Shown: positions 35,185-46,699 of the stretch, in pieces
How positions within the stretch are numbered: position 1 is the first letter of the stretch
Layout: each line of letters begins with the position of its first letter
NCBI RefSeq assembly: GCF_040802235.1
Contig: NC_133164.1
Span: 110,688,302-110,752,301, forward strand
Source: Manis javanica
Taxonomy: Eukaryota > Chordata > Mammalia > Pholidota > Manidae
DNA: 64,000 bases
Direction: 5' to 3'
Program-made: the position numbers and the translations under genes
Notes under the pieces: generated by a model
The model's input: only the letters and a program-made list of their open reading frames with translations
Database searches by the model: none
What the model was told of the DNA's origin: nothing

Positions 35185-36210
35185 TACTCAAGATAGATAC
35201 TGAAATTGAATGGAAGCTAAGAAATTGATTTGTGCTGTTGTGAACATTTTCTGACCTTTGATGATTTCTTCATGGTCCAAGATCGCAGTCCTTTACCATG
35301 ACATTTTAGGTTGGGAAGGAAGAGGGCAAATGTTCTATGAATCTGAAGGATAAACACACAGTCATGGCAAAGCAAACTGTTAATGTGGCAACATTATAAG
35401 GCAAAGCCAGTGGATGCTTTTGCCATTCATTTATCAAGGTTTTTGGAGATGTTAATGGGCAGGATGCAAAGGACCCCTTTGGAGAGTGATGTTTCTGGAG
35501 ACCCCTCAGACCAAACTTCAGTAAGGTATCAATTCCCTTCCCTCTTCCCATCTGCCTCTGCCCAACCTCCTTCCCTACCTCCCCACCTCTTGCCCTGCAG
35601 AAAAGGGAAACGTCTGCAATGTGTTTTCCTCACTGACATCCTCATCCATCAGGGTCCTGGGGAAGAGTCAGCAGAGATAAAAAGAAGGAATTAATCTGTT
35701 CCGAGGAGAGGGCCTGCCTCAGCTGGCTGACAGCTCAATCTCCCCTGGGTTCCTAAACATTCCTTTTCTTGTAATGTGCTGCCTTTTTATTACATACTGT
35801 TGAAAAAAAACAATTTTAGATAATTGGGCAGTAGCAACATTTCTTAGAGCAAAGTGGATACAGTCTATTAATAGTATCTGTGATAAACACCATGAGGGAT
35901 GGCCCATTAATTTTCACACAGGGACATTTTAGCCCTGTATTCTCTCCTTAACTCATAGAGTACCTTTAGGGCCCCAGGACACCTTCACAGTACAACTGGA
36001 GCCACCCAGCTCATCCCTGACACCATGCCCCTTTACCACAGCCCATGCCTCCCTCTTCTCAGTAGTGATTTTTCAGTGATTTTCCATGTCCCACTCATTT
36101 GGCCTCTAATCCTACATTTCTCTGCACAGGCATGCATTTGTTGCCCCACAAGTTGAAAGATTTTGAGGGCAGCAGCCATGTCAATATAGCATCTAGCCCA
36201 ATGCCTGACA
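35185..36210. other. Unique intergenic sequence
   Basis: No gene or clear repeat recognised. The plus ORF at 35383-35694 has no motif. Confidence 0.4.
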
Positions 36211-36214
36211 TTCA

Positions 36215-36740
36215 GAAGGCTGTGTTCCTTTCTACTTCTGGGTAACAAATGCCACACATTTAACCATTTGAAAAAGCACCCATTTATTAACTCACAATTC
36301 TGTAGGTTATGCTCAACCAGGTTCTCTGAGTATCAGAAGGCTGAAAACAAGATGTTGGCTGGGCTGGGCTCTGGGGAAGAAGCCATTTCCAAGTTTATTC
36401 AGGTTGTTGGCAAGATTCAGCTCCTTGCAGTTATAAAACTAAAGTCCTCATTACCTGGCTGGCTGTCTACTAAGGGTCACTCTCCACTGCTAGAGGCATG
36501 TGACCCCTCGGTCTTCAAGCTAGCAGAGTGTATCAAATCCTTCTTATGCTTTTAGTCTCTCTTACTTCCCCTTTTGCTGTCAGCCAGATAAACTCTCTTT
36601 TAATGGGTTCATGTGATTTGATTAGGCCCACCCAGATGATCTCTCTTTCGATTAACTCAAAAGCAACTGATTTGTAACCTTAATGACATCAGCAAAATCC
36701 CTTTTTGCCATGTAACATAACACAATCAGGACATGGTATC
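36215..36740 (-). mobile_element. MaLR LTR (older MLT1 type), minus strand
   Basis: 'ctgtgttcctttctacttct' start, 'catttattaactcacaattc', 'attaggcccacccagatgat' and 'cctttttgccatgtaacata' are in order, as in reverse-oriented MLT1 LTRs. Confidence 0.75.
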
Positions 36741-36741
36741 A

Positions 36742-37300
36742 TGTCTGTCTCTCCTGAGGAGGATTTCAGCTCCGGGCAAGCTCACTCTGGATTCACAGAG
36801 ACCAAATAACTACAGTGGAGTGTTTGGGAGGTAAAAGGTCTTATACCAAGCTTTATTCTCATGATGGCAGGTCAAGTGCTAGAATCACATCCACCTTTGG
36901 CATGTCTGCAGGCAGCAATTCTGTCTCTGCCTCTGAGCCTCTCCACCACCAGGCAGAGTAGTGGGCAGAGCTCTTTATATAGCAACAAGGCTTATAAAGG
37001 CTCATTGCCAACACGTGTGCAAGCATAACCCTGCAAGCATTACACGTGAACTGTGGGCAAGTAGATTAGGGTCAGGTGAGGATCCTGGCCCTGGTAACTT
37101 CATTTTCCCTACAATGTCATATTCCCAGACCCTGAGATTTGGACAGGAAATGGGGCAGAGGTGCATTTTATGGGTCTTCATACCACAAGGGTCTCAGAGT
37201 ACATTCAAGTGCAAGAACTGCTGGGGGAGGAGGATCTCCACCTGTGCAGTCTCTGTCCACCCTCCTTGGCATGACAAACTCTGACCTGGCCTCCTGACCT
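36742..37300 (-). mobile_element. Retroviral-type LTR with TATA box and poly(A) signal, minus strand
   Basis: Read on the minus strand there is a TATAAAGAGCTCTG promoter-like box near 36980 and, about 115 bp downstream, an AATAAAGCTTGG poly(A) signal near 36850, the usual spacing in an LTR U3-R region. The + strand left border is TG at 36742, directly abutting the MLT1 LTR. The right border is unresolved, and no internal genes were found. Confidence 0.6.
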
Positions 37301-38800
37301 GCTGATAACCATGTGGACCTACTGGGCCCCATGATCCAAATTCGGGCACCTCACATGCGTGGTAGGAGCTGAATGTGTGTCCATCATTCACAGGTGATCA
37401 CTTCTAGCAAGGACAGGGCTTACCCCACCAACAAGCTACAGTCAGACTTTGCTCTCCTAGAATGGGACAGAGATGGTTCATGGCCCTTCAGCTTTAAAAG
37501 ATATCTACTTCCCCTCCCCAAGTACATCCCTAAGAGTTTAGACCTGGGCTGGTTTGGGGTCCTTGCTTGAGAGAAAGCTTTTCCATTCACTTCACAACCT
37601 TTAGCTCTTAGGCTTTTCTTCTTTCTTTCTTTTTATTTTATTTTTTTATTTCTTACCTCAGGACTCTCTAACTCTATCTCAGGTGCCTGGTACATGGTGG
37701 CAATCAATACATATCTTATTGAATATATGAGTTCATTGAATGAATGAAGTAAATTTGAGATCTATGCTTTTCTAATCTGTTATTCTTTTGTATCAGTACC
37801 ACGGGGGTGCCTCTCTGGTTATGGAATCATTCATTTGTTCTCTTATCCCCTAGAATACAGATAAATATGAATAGGATAAACGTTTTCTCCTAGGCTGTTG
37901 AAGAACCCTTGCTCAGTAGAGGATCTGGGGTGTTCCAGATACTGGGTAAGCTTTGCCAGCCCAAAGGTGTCCATACAATTCAACATCTAGGAGTACAAGC
38001 TACTATCAAATTTAATAATTAAGACCCCAGGTCTGCCAATCCAACAGTAATAGAATTCCTTTCTTTTGTGAAATACAGCATTCTCATTATTTTTCCCTAA
38101 AGGAGACACTTAAATTTGCTTCCCACCAGGTTTGAAGCTGGTGCCTAATGTGGCTGAAAATGCTATTGAACCCAGCGGGGAAATGCAATGCCCTGGGGCT
38201 GCTGGGCTGAATAGCAGCCTTGTTTCCAAGGACATTCTCCTTTGTCTGCCTGAGCTCTCAAGGGACATGTTTGGACACAAAGCCTCTGAGGTAGAAATGA
38301 CTACATTTGCAGGCATTCCTAATGTGGAGTGAGGTTTATTATTTCAAAGTCTTTTTTCAAGATTAGACTTCAGTCAGGTTTTACAGCTGAGCTGCAACCC
38401 TCGTTTGAAAATATATTTTATTACGATGTTTTATTAGTATTTTTGTCTTGTTTTTATTGTTTCCTCTTTGAAAGAGGAACTGAAATTTTCTAATGAGGAT
38501 TTCACTTTCTTCCTAGTGAGGTCATTTTCTTAACCTTCCAGAGATATTTATCTTCAGGAGTTTAAATCCCTTCTATGAAAAGAGAGCATAGAGGAGACAG
38601 CTGATAGGGCCTTGGAAAGTCAGAATCCTTGGGGAATCGAGAGAGAGAGAAAAGGTATTTTCCTAATGACTATTATTCTCAGGCGGGTGGAACTAACGGG
38701 TCCTAAGCCATAGCAGCAAGTTTGGGTCAGGGGTCCTGGGAGCATAGGAATCATGACCTTTGGTTTGGAGAGCCAGTCAGCATTCCGCACTCACCAACTG
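37300..38800. other. Unique intergenic sequence with an L2 tail
   Basis: L2 3' end at about 37660-37745 ('tgcctggtacatggtggcaa', 'tgaatgaatgaag'-like). T-rich tract at 37620-37655. No gene recognised. Confidence 0.45.
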
Positions 38801-39270
38801 TATTACACTGTATTTTCTAATTTTACATATTCTTGATGCTCTAGCATCTGGCACCTCACTGCCTCCGGGGAGACTGCCCCTCCCTATAGCAAACTATTGC
38901 CTGGAGTCCTCCTTTCATAGGCAAACTAACCAACCCACAGGCTATATATGTTCCAAAGCACGTCCTCTCTGTGGCTTTTATTCCTGGAGGCAGTGTTCCT
39001 CTGCCCTAATCAGCCCAGAGCCAAACAACTGGAGAAAGCCCCTATGCCCTAGAGCCGGTGGAAACGGTTCCAACCGGCCAGTCCCAAACCCATCCACCCC
39101 GCCTCCTCTGCCTCTACATTCCTTCCTGGAAAAACCGCAGTACAGGCTCTCATCCCTGCTTTCTGCTTGCCCTGTCTGCGTCCTGACCAACGGTGGGCTT
39201 CCCTGTGTGGCCCAGTTGGCAGGGAACTATGAGTAACAAACTCTGTCTTCAATGGCAGTCACCTCAGTGT
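38800..39270 (+). mobile_element. Class I ERV-type solo LTR, diverged
   Basis: Contains 'ggggagactgcccctccc', shared with the LTR at 51.55 kb, followed by 'ttgcctggagtcctcc', a TATATAT-like element near 38942, and a degraded poly(A) region 'gagtaacaaactctgtcttc'. Borders are approximate. No internal retroviral sequence. Confidence 0.5.
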
Positions 39271-39949
39271 TTGGCCTCTTCACCCCTGAATAATTGCAAA
39301 GTCGACATTTTTAAGACACCAACACTGCTCTCAGACTTCCCTCCTGGGAAGTAGGAAAGGAAGAGAAGAAGGCCAAAACCTGTGCCTACCACTTCTACCC
39401 AGGAGCTGGGACCTAGAGGAGATTTTAAAAACAAAACAGCAAATCTGAAAGGAAATGCTGACCTGCTAGATGCAGGAAATTAGGGAGGAGACAGGGGAAA
39501 TTTTCTCAAACATATGACGCATGCTCCTGCTTTCTTAAATAGAGCATAGCAATCATGACCTCAATGTCTCCCGAAGGTCAGCATCGCCAGCTAGGCTGAC
39601 CTGCAGCCAGACCTCTGAGGTTACTGGCCAAAATTTGGTTCAATAAGTTAACAAATTTGGTTCAAATAGGTTACTTACATGGCTGTCTACTGCTTTGTCT
39701 ATTTTCCAGTTTTTCCCCCTATGAGCTGAAAAAGTAGAGAAGCAAGGGTTCAAATGGGTTGTAACATAAGAATGTACACAAAGTGGGGGTTCTTCTGTGA
39801 AGGCTTTGTGCCTGCCATTGTGATAGGCAAGGGTAATGGCCACAAACCCCAAGTCCGTCTGCCCACCTCCTTGCAGTTCCTTCCTATCCCAAATTAGTTT
39901 CTGCACTGTCCAGGGAGCATTCTGGAATGGTGTTCCTTAATATCTTTTT

Positions 39950-40480
39950 TTCTAACATATACTAATATATTTATCATTGTGAAATATAATAAAGAGAAAA
40001 GAACATAAACAATTCATTATTCAATGACTAATTACTTAAAAAAACACTCATGTAACCATCACCCAGGTCAGGAAATAGATTGCTGCCTACATACAAGAAT
40101 CGCACCCCACCCCATCCAAACACACATCTGTGTATTACAATCCACATTCTTCCCCAACACAACTCACCGCTATCTCAAACCTTACGGTATTCACTTTCTT
40201 CTCCCTCCTAAGTATGCATCCTAAATAATATAGTTTAGTTTTGTTTGTTTAGGGACTTCATATAGATGAAATCATACCACGTCAAACTTCTTATGCTTGA
40301 CATTATGTCTCAGATTCATCTACATTGTTGGATAGAGCAATAATTCGTTCTGTTTCATTGCTGGGCAATTTCTCCATTATATGAATATGTGACAATCTTT
40401 TCATCCATTCTACTGTTGATGGACAGTAAGTTGTTTCAGGTTTTTGCCTATTATGAACAATACTTCTGTAGTTCCTGGGC
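39950..40480 (-). mobile_element. L1M LINE fragment, minus strand
   Basis: 'aaccatcacccaggtcagga', 'gaacaatacttctgtagttc' and 'tcatccattctactgttgat' match the reverse-oriented 3' half of old L1 elements. Confidence 0.7.
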
Positions 40481-40629
40481 TTTGGCAACACCACCAAGAG
40501 TCATGTATACATGACACACATTCCCTATATTCCTCCTTTTGAAACAACTAAAGTGCATTCTCCTTCTGACTGGGTTCTTACTGACGCATTTCCTAATTAG
40601 CACTTCCCCAATTTTCTGATGATTATAAT

Positions 40630-40790
40630 CACTTACTAATCATCAAGGAGAACTTATTAAACTTGTACATTCCAGGGTCCCAAATCCAGATTTCATGAAT
40701 CAGGCTTTTCTGGGAAGGTGTGTGGGAATCTGTATTTTTAACAAGTGCTCTAGGTAATTCCTATAGCCCAGGAAGTTTGGGAAACACCAT
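40630..40790. mobile_element. Non-autonomous hAT-Charlie MER element
   Basis: 'ccaaatccagatttcatgaa', 'aatctgtatttttaacaagt' and 'aagtttgggaaacacc' match the 160-bp MER family. Confidence 0.65.
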
Positions 40791-40859
40791 CTTTCCTATA
40801 ATCCCAATCACATCCCACTTCTATCTTTTCTGAGTCTTTATTTTTACCTGTTAACTCCC

Positions 40860-42450
40860 TTCCAACCACATGTTCACCACTAGTGCCTTCTCTCCTCTTC
40901 TACAGACATACTTATCCTTCAATCGTATCTTCCCCCAAACCCACCCTCATCTGCTTTCTTTTCATCAATAAGGTTTTCTTTAAAATATCTTCATCTACTA
41001 ATCCATTTCCCTCCCTTTCCCTTAATGATCCACCATGGTCTTTCTTTATTCTTGCCAATCTGCTAAGCTTCATGAAGGTTCTTATGACACCTAATCATTA
41101 TCCTGATTCTGTCTTTGTCATTTCTGCAACATGTGACTGTTGTCTCCTCTCCTGGCTTTTCTGTTACCACCCTTTCCAGGTCCTCCACACTTTCTCATGC
41201 ACCTTAATTTTGTACACCGTGTCCTCTTTGGCCTCCCCGTAAGTATGGTGATCCCAAGGGTCCCTCCTTGGTTCTTTTTTTACCAGCCTATACTACTGAT
41301 TCTTGAACATACATATACCCTAAAGACATAGGTCTCCATCACCTCTATTTCAAAAGCATTTCAAATTATGCTGCCCATCTGTGATACTAATTTCTCCCTC
41401 ACAGTGACTCACAGTGAGTCACCACCTCCCATAGGAAAGGGTAGTTTCCCTCAATTACACTAAGGCTGAGAAACAAGTTTTAAACTACCATTTCTCCTCC
41501 TCTTCCAGGGTGATTCCCATCCTACCCCAGGGGACTAGGACCACTATGTCACCAATAATGTATAAATCATTTTCAGCTCTCTCTCTGAGGTCCATAACTA
41601 TATATGAAACTTCTTACCATCCCCTCTCTCCTCCTGGGTGTTTCACAAACATTTCAGACTCAACATGATCAAAAACAAAATAATTATTTTTCCCCTCAAG
41701 CTTCGGCATTTCAGTGTTAGCATTCATTGGCATTTCTGAACAGTGGTTTGGACCCTCATCACTGCTTTTCAAAACTATTGCAGTAGCTCAACAGGCTTTC
41801 CAGTCTTTAATCTTGCCTGCTTGCACTTCATAACTACAAACTACATTCCTTCCTTGTTACTGGTACTAGACTTTTCTGCAATATCAGTCCCATGACTACA
41901 AAGCATTGATGACTCTTCATTGCAACAGAGTAAGTCCAAATTCACCTCACAGTCTGCCTCCAACCTGTTTTTCCAGCTTCCCTCATCTCCAGCTCACCCT
42001 GCCCACCTAACCCTTATGTGATATTCATAGTCATTTTTATGACTCTGATACTCCTTGTACTGGCATACATCCAAATTATCACAAATATTTCTCATTCTTT
42101 GTAGCACACCTTTATGAAATTGCACACTCCTCAAATCGAAATTCAAATATCACCTTGGCCAATCCCTCACTTACCTTTACCCCAAACACTCTCTCTACCC
42201 TAAAGTAAGCACTTCCTCCTCAGGGCATACCATGTGTTTTTCATACCTTGGATGGCCTTTGCTTTCGGAGTTGGCTTCTTGCTTAGAAGGAGGCCAAGGG
42301 CACACAGAGGAGTGTCATACTCAGCACTTTGAATCAGGTGAATTACATGACTCTCCTGCTACAAGACAATGTCTTATTTAGTTTAGTATCCCAGTACCTA
42401 GCAGAGTGTTTTGAGTAGGAAGGAAATACTGTTTGCTAAATTGAAATGAA
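40860..42450 (+). mobile_element. Long L2 LINE fragment, plus strand
   Basis: Ordered L2 features: 'tgatcccaagggtccctcct' (…CAGGGCTCAGTCCTTGG…), 'ttcagactcaacatgatcaa' (…AACTTAACATGTCC…), 'acaaagcattgatgactctt', 'cagtctgcctccaacctgtt', and the tail 'gtcttatttagtttagtatc' near 42370. The ORF is broken. Confidence 0.75.
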
Positions 42451-42620
42451 TTTTTAAGTATGCATTACAGATTAAGCATCTGAATTTGGGGTTATCAGAA
42501 AAAAGATAGGTACCAGGAAATGGTATTAGAGCCAATGTTAAATTTAACCTAATTCATATTTATGAACCTAGAGAGCCTGTCAGCATGAAAGTCTAATTGA
42601 TGAGTTGGGGAGCTATTTTC

Positions 42621-42900
42621 AGACAGAAGTAATACCTGTGTTCCCATGCCCATAACTGGCACACCCCTTCCCACACATACTAATCTGCTCTGTACCTGTC
42701 CTAGGTAGAAAAACACATGGTATCAGTAAACTTGAAATTCCCTGTGCATGAGTTTTTCCATTTTCACATCTTCATATGGTGCAGGTGTGAAGTATTTAAG
42801 AAAGCAAATATTCTGTGTGCATCTCTAGTATAGCCCTCATCACTTTGGATTATTATTACTGTTGGTTAAATGTCTTTCTTCCCTGTGTGACTCAGCTCCT
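42621..42900 (+). repeat. Left arm of a large inverted repeat
   Basis: This 280-bp segment is the reverse complement of 43582-43863 with about seven differences in total. Its inner end runs on without a break into an L2-type tail ('gcccggcacatattaagtgc'), so it appears to be the original copy. The sequence itself is not a recognised repeat apart from that inner end. Confidence 0.9.
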
Positions 42901-43015
42901 TAAAAGCAGGGGCACAGTGCCCGGCACATATTAAGTGCTCAAGGTATGTTTTATTAAAGTATTGCAGGGATGACTGGATGGACAGATGGATGGATGACGG
43001 ATGGACAAGTAATTT
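42900..43015 (+). repeat. L2/MIR-type tail and short GGAT microsatellite
   Basis: 'gtgcccggcacatattaagt' and then an imperfect (GGAT)n run at 42968-43010. Confidence 0.65.
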
Positions 43016-43572
43016 ACTTTCAACAATTGATATGAATTATTGCCTTTCTTACCTCCCCACCATCAGAGTGACTGCTCCATTTCTAGGCTGAACAGAAAAG
43101 ATGGACCTGCCTGAAAAGTCATATTTTGATCCTTTTTCACAGTTGCCTCCCTCATGCATATTTCTCTTAAACTACATTTGCCTGGGGATGGAAGAAAAAG
43201 AACAGGAGATCATTTTGCTCAAAAGTGTTCACCTATTCCTTCCAAAGTAGCATATATGAAGAGTATTTCTAAAATCTAATTTCATTTATAAAGCCCCACA
43301 GCCTGTGTAGCTGAGGTCTCAGCAGCAAAGCCAGAGAAGTGAGCAGGAGAGGGAGCCTTCCGCGTGTGTTTCTATCTGTTCCTTTAAATACTTGCATGAA
43401 ACTCTAGTGATGAAATGGTTAAGACACTAGTCCTCACCGAAAGTCACTTGATTTGCCTTTGTGATAATTATCAGAGTGGTTTTTCGTCCTTATGTTTCAC
43501 TCACATTAAGACTGTTTTCCATTTTCTTATGTTAACTTAGGGACACGATATAAATAAAATACACACCAATTG

Positions 43573-43583
43573 AAAAAAAAAAA
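43573..43583 (+). other. A11 tract next to the inverted-repeat right arm
   Basis: An AATAAA hexamer about 20 bp upstream (43553) and a run of A abut the inner border of the right arm, resembling a retrotransposed poly(A) tail. Confidence 0.5.
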
Positions 43584-43863
43584 GGAGCTGAGTCACGCAG
43601 GGAAGAAAGAAATTTTAACCAACAGTAATAATAATCCAAAGTGATGAGGGCTATACTAGAGATGCATACAGAATACTTTGCTTTCTTAAATACTTCACAC
43701 CTGCACCTTATGAAGATGTGAAAATGGAAAAACTCATGCACAGGGAATTTCAAGTTTACTGATACCATGTGTTTTTCTACCTAGGACAGGTACAGAGCAG
43801 ATTAGTATGTGTGGGAAGGGGTGTGCCAGTTATGGGCATGGGACACAGGTATTACTTCTGTCT
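43582..43863 (-). repeat. Right arm of the large inverted repeat
   Basis: Inverted copy of 42621-42900. It breaks off at its inner end in the middle of the L2-like sequence that is continuous in the other copy, indicating that this is the derived copy. An open frame here (minus 43532-43768) is simply the repeat and adjoining DNA and has no motif. Confidence 0.9.
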
Positions 43864-43864
43864 T

Positions 43865-44560
43865 CATTTATGTATTTTTGAATAGGTAATATGCTTACAA
43901 AATATAAAATCCAAATAGTAGAAAGGTACACAAATAAAAAGCTATGCCTAGTTCCCATCCTTGGTGTAGCCGCTGTCAATACTTTCTTGGGCTTCCTTCT
44001 AGGGACCGTCTTAGCTTCTGAAAGCAAATCCATATTTTTTTCTTCTTTAATCAAATGGAAGTATTTTCTGAAGCTTGGCTGAACATTAGAATCATTTGAG
44101 AAAGCTTTCTAGAAAACTTAAATTAGAATCTATTGGGGAGGAACCCAGCCATAAGTATTTTTTTAATTCCCCAGGTGACTCTCATGTGCATCCTGAGTCC
44201 AGAACCACTACATACACATTGTTCTGAAGCCTGCTTTTTTCCCCTAACAATATATCTTTAAAATCCTTCCATGCCAATATAAGAGAATGCCTCCTTTCTA
44301 AAAACAGCTACATTATATTCCATTGGAAAATGGAATATGAGAGCATTTATGAGCATCAGGTAGGTTCCAATATTTTGCTCTTGAAATAGTGCTGCAACTG
44401 TTATAAAAAACTTTATACCTGTCATTTTGCACATTTGCAAATACATAAAATATATGTTACATACACACCTATATAGGATAAAGTCCTACAAGTGACATTG
44501 CTGAGTCAAAGAGCAAGAATTATTTGTAATTTTGCTAAATATTACATGCTAAATATTTGA
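43865..44560. repeat. Old LINE fragments and a MER element
   Basis: L1M-like sequence at 43870-44060 and 44225-44560 ('ttccatgccaatataagaga', 'cctacaagtgacattgctga'), with a hAT-Charlie MER element between them at about 44075-44225 ('ttggctgaacattagaatca', 'ccaggtgactctcatgtgca'). Confidence 0.6.
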
Positions 44561-45396
44561 TAGGTGTTATTAAACTGCCCTGTGAGGTATAATTATTAAT
44601 CCAGGTTCACAAAGCATTTTTAAAGTGGAAAAGTGGGATTGTATTTTAGAGATGTATATGCTAGGACAAACCACCATATGTGGGCTGAAATCCCAAAAAG
44701 TGCTGAGAGACTAGTGGGGAGAGGCTCAGTCCTCACTCATGTTACCAGTGTCTTTCCTGATAGGGATGACTGGTTGCTCCGTTTCTTGTTCTTTCTTGTC
44801 ATTAAAGAGTTCTGTTCTCAGAAAGGAAACAATATGTGCCCTTAGATGTGGTTCAGAAAAAAAGAGACCAGCACCACATTTTGAAATGCTTTGTGAAAGA
44901 ACATCCGAAGCAGCTCTCGAGAAGGAAGCTCTCCTGGGGCTCAGGCTTACCCAAGAGAAGTTGTCAGAGCACTTGGAGAATTTCTGACTCTGGAGGAATT
45001 CTCTCGCTTAAGAAAACACGAATGCAAATAATGGAAAATGCAGACACAATTATCCTTACTCTGATGGGAATAACTTTCCAACCCAAGTGAATCTTTACTT
45101 TGAGACTGTGCCAGAAGCTGAAGACAGTTAACCAAGCCCTGAATTAGAAACACACTCTTGTACAAAGGCATGTGTTCCTGGGAGCAAAAAACAGACACCC
45201 TTTTGAAAGTTTCCACATTTTTATACAATTGAAGATTCTGCTCCGTAACATTCATCTCTTCTGCCTCCTCTTTAATCCTCCTTTCTCTGCCTTCTCTGAG
45301 AGAGACAGACAGACATGGAGAGAGTCTGGGACAAACACAAAGACATGGAGATACAGAGAAGCAGAGACAGATTCTCTTTTGGTTACAACACTTTTC
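44560..45396. other. Unique intergenic sequence
   Basis: ORFs at 44633-45090 (plus) and 44947-45411 (minus, 154 codons) overlap on opposite strands; neither has a recognisable domain or splice context. Confidence 0.4.
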
Positions 45397-45410
45397 AAAA
45401 ATAGCCATCA

Positions 45411-45540
45411 TGATTCTACAGCATCTTACTACGCTGATGGACAGTGACTGTAATGGGGTATGTGGGGGGGACTTGGCGATGGGGGGAGTCTAGTAAACAT
45501 AATGTTACTCATGTAATTGTAGATTAATGATACCAAAAAA
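45411..45540 (+). mobile_element. Very short 5'-truncated L1 3' end with target duplication
   Basis: 130 bp of a lineage-specific L1 3' terminus ending in an A-rich tail, flanked by a 14-bp direct repeat 'aaaaatagccatca' (45397-45410 and 45541-45554). This is the signature of L1 retrotransposition. Confidence 0.85.
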
Positions 45541-46164
45541 AAAAATAGCCATCAGGAAGTGCTGAGAGAAACGGATTTTAATCAAATGTGGAATGAGTTT
45601 TATGATATTCCTGTATTTCTTGAAGAAATCAAGTATCAGTCTGAATAGTTACTAGTTGAGGTACTTTGATGGGAACAATAGAAACTGACTGATGGATTTA
45701 AGGCAAAAAGAAGGAGTCTATCTGGATGATAGGGGCTGTTCCCAGGCTGATCTGGGGACCATGGGAGCAGAGGCTCAGAATGAGCTTCTATTGGAGGTCC
45801 TCCCGTTGTACAAGGTTTTCAAATTCCTAGTAAAATAATCTGATTGGTTTGGCTTCACTATCTGCCCACCTCCTGTGGTCAGGGCTGGCTTGGTCCAGTA
45901 CCAGAAAGGGGTGTGGGAAACTGGGAAATATGCCAAGAAAAATGCAATAGCTACCCCCCAAACACTCTGTCATTTATATCCATGATATGTTATCTAGGGT
46001 AAACGGAAATGCTACATCGAGATGCTGCCGCAGCTTATAATTTTGCTCTTCATGAAAACATATAGAAGTCTGGTTAGGATTAGGACTGGACAAAAAAGTT
46101 TTCAAAAGTTCCTTGTGGGACTGAGGAGGTATTTTTGAACATTTCCATCTCTTGGACAATGGTG

Positions 46165-46690
46165 GACGTTTAAAAAGCAGTATGCCGATATCTGTACACC
46201 CATGTTCACAGCAGCATTATTCACAATAGCCAAAAGGTGGAAACAGCTCAAATGTCCATGAACAGAGAAATGGATAAACAAAAGGTGGTCTCTCCATACA
46301 ATGGAATATTATTGAGCCTTAAAAAGGAAGGAAATTTTGGCACTCTACAACCTGGATGAGCCTTGATGATATTACATGAAATAAGCCATCGCCAAAGGAC
46401 AAATATTGTACAATTCCACTTACATGCGGTATGTAAAGTAGTCAGATGCACAGAGACAGAAACTAGAATGGTGGTTGCCAGGGGCTGGGAGGATGGGAAA
46501 CAAGGCATTGTTGTTCAACAGGTGCAGAGTTTCTGTTTTGCAAGATGAAAAGACTCCTGGAGATGGATGGTGGTACTGACTGTACCACAGTGTTAATATA
46601 CTTAATGCCACTGAACTGTACATTTAAAAATGGCAAAAATAGCAAATTTTATGTTATGTGTAGTTTACTCCAATTTGAAGAAAGAAGAGA
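46165..46690 (+). mobile_element. L1 3' end, plus strand
   Basis: 'ttcacaatagccaaaaggtg', 'ggtggttgccaggggctggg' and 'gccactgaactgtacattta' are the classic 3' end of a mammalian L1. The reading frame is broken. Confidence 0.9.
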
Positions 46691-46699
46691 GCAGCATCT

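Noticed and set aside
44633..45411. Overlapping ORFs on both strands, possible gene
   Set aside because: Neither strand has splice sites in phase, recognisable domain or start context.
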